From Orthonyx spaldingii (lineage: Eukaryota > Chordata > Aves > Passeriformes > Orthonychidae): 64,000 bases of DNA. Below, piece after piece: positions 60,579-64,000 of this stretch. How positions within the stretch are numbered: the first letter of the stretch is position 1; each line of letters opens with the position of its first letter. A model generated the notes under the pieces. It did not search any database. It was given only the letters and a program-made list of their open reading frames with translations, and was not told the origin of the DNA. The translations under genes and the position numbers were made by a program. The DNA is taken from positions 365,052-429,051 of the forward strand of contig VZTJ01000112.1 in NCBI GenBank assembly GCA_013397795.1, read 5' to 3'.

Positions 60579-63500
60579 CTACAAAAGGCCCTGTCTTTTG
60601 ACATGAGAGGGGTGGACGTGAAGGAGCAGGGTCTTGTCCCGCTTCCTACATCTCAGTGTCCATCCCAGTAACCAGAGCCACAGATCAGATCAGACAGGAA
60701 TGACAAGAAGTCCTTTCAGAGTAAAAGCAGAGGCGTTGTGTCACAAAGGCATCCCTAAAGGAAATAAAGCATTATGGCAGGCCCAGACCTTTCAATGTAC
60801 CCTAGAAGAGTGCTCTAGTGGACCCTTGAGGGATCATCACACTCAATAGCCATGGATATAACTAGGCACTCAGCCTTCTACAGGCTGAGACAGTCTGAAA
60901 GGCATGTTCTAGATGTGAGTAATGTAGCCAGAGCACTGCTGAACACTTGTGCTCATATGGAAGGCTAGAAAGCTGCACAGAAGTGAGTGACTGTCACATA
61001 CAGCAGGGATGATATGCTACCTCTTCAGATATGCATTCTTTGCCCTCTACTCAAAGCCTGAGGACAGTGCAGTTTTCTCAAGCTTCTGCTCAAAGCAGGC
61101 TGAGTGTGCCCTGCTGAGTGAGTGGGAGATGAGAGGGAGCAGTGCAGACAGGCACTGGAGCCTTCACCTGAGGCAGTGTAGCTCCATGCTCAGCTTCTGC
61201 CATAGACTCTGCCATGCTCCCAGCACCTTTCTGTGAGCAGCTCTAGCTTCTGACAATCCCTTCAGGTCAGGTTTTTTTCACTGAAAGCTGGAAATGCTGT
61301 CTGGGAAGAGAGGGAGATGCCCCATCCTGTCAGAATGGCATTGCTGCATGTGTATTCCTGGAATGGCTAGGCTCCCTTTATGTTCTTTGTAGAGTTGGGA
61401 TTTATTTTTTTTTTACTCCTGAGAAAGGATCCAGCTTTGAAATTTTCCCTGATTATGAAGAAGCACAAGTCTTCCTTCATGTTTCCAGCATCTGACTTCA
61501 ACAAAAGTCCCCTAAGGTTTACTAGTTACAAATTGTACTTTTGTGAATAATAGTGACTCAAGTATTCCAAAGCAATTTTAATATTCCCTATATCCATCAA
61601 AGTACTGCAGCTAGGTCCACGCAACTAGCTTCAGAAAGCCACGTGAAAATGCAAATGTTTGCTTTCTCAACCAGAACTGAAAAATACTAAGCATTTCTAA
61701 AGGAGAAACAGAACAGTATGTTCTACTTTCCTTATGTATTTTATAAAAAATGCATATATAAAAATGAATATAAATTCTTTTAGGAGAAATTGTTTCATAA
61801 AAGAAACATGAGTTTGCTTTGGCAAAGATGCTTATGATTTATGGTTCATTCTGTAAACTTGGCCAAACAATTTCCTTCTCCTTTATGATTGGAGAGCAGA
61901 GCTGTTGAGGGCAGGGAGTTACAGGATGGCATCTGTTCTTAGAGCAAGAGAATTATGTTTATTCATGATTAGTTTATGCAGAAAATGCATCAAAGAGTTT
62001 ATTTGAATTTTTGATAAATTTGCCTTGTAGAAAAGAAATATTTTTCTTAATTGGACCTTATAGGAAAAATCCCAGTAATGGCAAATGCAAATAAGAAATA
62101 ATCTGAATTTAAAGAGACTTTTTTTTTCAGAACCACTAGTGCTCAAAGTAGGGTGAGGCCACTGTCTTTGCACTTTTTAATAAAATTATGGCTTTTCTTC
62201 TCCACTTTATTTCCATATGCATATTCCATGGTAGTACAGTAGCAATTTAGCATGTAGCTTCTTCATGTATCTTTACTGTAAGCAGGAGATAAGTTTACCA
62301 GTGTCATGCTCAGTAGCCTTCTTTCCCCGCTTGCCTTTTTAGTATTGAATGAGGTTTTATAAAGTGCCACCAACCATGCAGTTTTCCATATTTTTCACTC
62401 TATGTAAATTTTTGCAGAGAGGTAGGGAGAGCAAGTGAAAGATTGACACTGGTATCTCCTGAAATGTTCCCTGGGTTTTTTTTAAGCAGCTCAATTTTCC
62501 TATAGCGTTGCCAAAAACCTAACAGATGATGTTTTCAGGATCAGAGACAGGAGATTGAAATGTTGCTAATGTCTGTAGCACTTAAGTCATAGAATTCTGT
62601 AAAGAAATGTGCCATGATTGATCTGATTAATCTTTTAGATGGGTGGTGAGAGAGAAAGAAACTTCTCCACCGTGCGGAATTTTTATATTTATATAACTGC
62701 TTTTTAGACGCTGAGCTTGGGTGTCCTTGTAATATCATGACATGGGTGACTTGTACTCGGCAATTCCAGCTGAATTGAGTGCTCTGCGTCAGAAAGGAAA
62801 AGTTTTCCATCTGGCTGTAATAGAAACATTTTTTAGAGTTCTCTCCCAGGAGCAAAGTCCTGTGGGATCCTTTGGGGAATGTAAAGCAGCGTTGCACACA
62901 GGCACACTGCTGTTACTGTGCAGAACCTGTCCCCTTGCTGCAAGATGGTTCTCCACCTTAACCCAAATTGAGGGTTCGTGGCCAAAAAGCTTCAGGTTAT
63001 ATCTCATCATTCTCAAGCTGGAATTTTGGATGAATACGTACGCTGTAGCTGAGCTGGAGAAACTCTCATGCAACTGGCATTTACCCTCCCAGCCTGATCT
63101 GCAGCAGACTCGTGAGTCAGCCTTCATTCAGTCTAACAAAGCTAGAAGACCTGGCGCTTGTGCTGAAGGATTCCAGTCCTTCCCCAGCTTCTCAGGGCTG
63201 TGCCGATGAGGAGAGAAGGTGCACCTCATTCTGGTGCCACCAGTCACAACACAATTGCTACAGAAATTCTGGTTTCTCTTTGAAACTCACATGAGCAATT
63301 ACCCACTGGTTATCTCACGCAGAACTGGATCTTTGCAGCCCTGTCTTTCAGCTTCAAAGGTGCAATACTCCATAAGTGGAGCTAAAGATATTTTCCTTTT
63401 CATGTAAATTCTTGTAAGTTCTCAGTCTCTCTGGGCAGGAAGCAGAGAGCAGTATTAATGTGTCTCTGCAGGTACACATGCACGCAATTCATTGTTTCTT

Positions 63501-64000
63501 TAGCAAGGACACAGAGCTTTAGCAAGGATGTAAAAAAGCCAACATATAATGCACTGCAGCCAAGGAACGGAACTGGTCAGGCATTGCAATAGTACAGTTT
63601 TATTTTGGAAGGAAGCAGACTTATAAAAAAGATAATTCTATTGTTCTCTAAACTAGCTAAAGAGCAACAAAATATTTTTTACCAAAGTTCAGAAAATTCA
63701 AAACATTTGATCAAGTCTGTTTGGTTTTCTCTCTTCACAAACCTGCTAAGTGAACACCCAAAACAACGTGTGTGAATAATAGACTTCCATAGGGTTTGTG
63801 TTTCAACTGTTATTTGTTCAGTGCCTATAATGCCACACAGAACTTAAAGAACACTTAATATTACAATTAATTATATCATGTTGGAATAAATAATTTCCTA
63901 AATATACACTCTGTCATGGTGACCACTGATAAGGAATTTAATTTGAAACCCAGCTCTTGGCTTCTGAAAATCAGCTTTAACTAAATTGTCACAGTCATTA
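60579..64000. other. Non-coding unique DNA with one 155-codon unassigned frame
   Basis: Unique sequence to the window end. The longest open frame of the window (plus strand 62742-63209, 155 codons) lies here, in a stretch with slightly more CpG than its surroundings. It shows no signal peptide, repeat or motif I know, and a frame of this length is expected about once by chance in this much DNA. An overlapping minus-strand frame (62789-63127) is also open. No gene is supported. Confidence 0.45.

Noticed and set aside
60206..60604. 132-codon minus-strand frame
   Set aside because: It is the antisense shadow of the plus-strand CR1 copy.
62742..63209. 155-codon open frame on the plus strand, the longest in the window
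   Set aside because: No recognisable family or motif, an overlapping open frame on the other strand, no clear splice or promoter context, and a length expected about once by chance in 64 kb of this composition.
1..64000. CRISPR arrays, operons, tRNA, rRNA or bacterial-type systems
   Set aside because: No spaced repeats, cloverleaf genes or gene clusters were seen, and the sequence is vertebrate non-coding DNA throughout.

Overview
The window looks like AT-rich, gene-poor nuclear DNA from a bird. The basis is two 5'-truncated CR1 LINE copies whose 3' ends carry the ATTCTATGATTCT-type tail usual in avian genomes, together with a CpG-rich solo retroviral LTR, short poly-A/poly-T tracts, two assembly gaps in low-complexity DNA, and no bacterial-style gene packing. 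The species cannot be named from the sequence, and the flanking genes are not visible.

Layout: 1-2733 is unique AT-rich DNA. A minus-strand CR1 fragment lies at about 2734-3160. From 3161 to about 33340 the sequence is mostly unique non-coding DNA. It holds several stretches that look like regulatory conserved elements (about 8440-8760, 12095-12395, 20130-20460, 23575-23760), gaps at 7636-7669 and 28668-28734, a (GATTT)5 microsatellite, several perfect inverted repeats and one small splice-flanked exon candidate (27370-27438). An 88-bp palindromic ancient repeat lies at 33347-33434, followed by another enhancer-like block (33830-34290). A solo LTR at 42791-43250 is bounded by an exact 6-bp target duplication. 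Further enhancer-like blocks are at 46420-46720, 48230-48500 and 59320-59650. A local CpG-rich patch lies at 55725-56155. A plus-strand CR1 fragment is at about 60215-60578, and unique DNA runs to the end.

No protein-coding gene can be supported. The longest open frame is 155 codons and no frame apart from the two CR1 ORF2 remnants resembles a family I recognise; a rough estimate gives about one frame of that length by chance in 64 kb of this composition. The most economical reading is a gene desert or a very long intron, with a few transposon fossils and a scatter of possible long-range enhancers. The conserved-element calls rest on appearance only, since no alignment could be run. I did not find a new biological system. 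The best-supported structures are the LTR with its target duplication, the two CR1 copies, the palindromic relic and the perfect inverted repeats.
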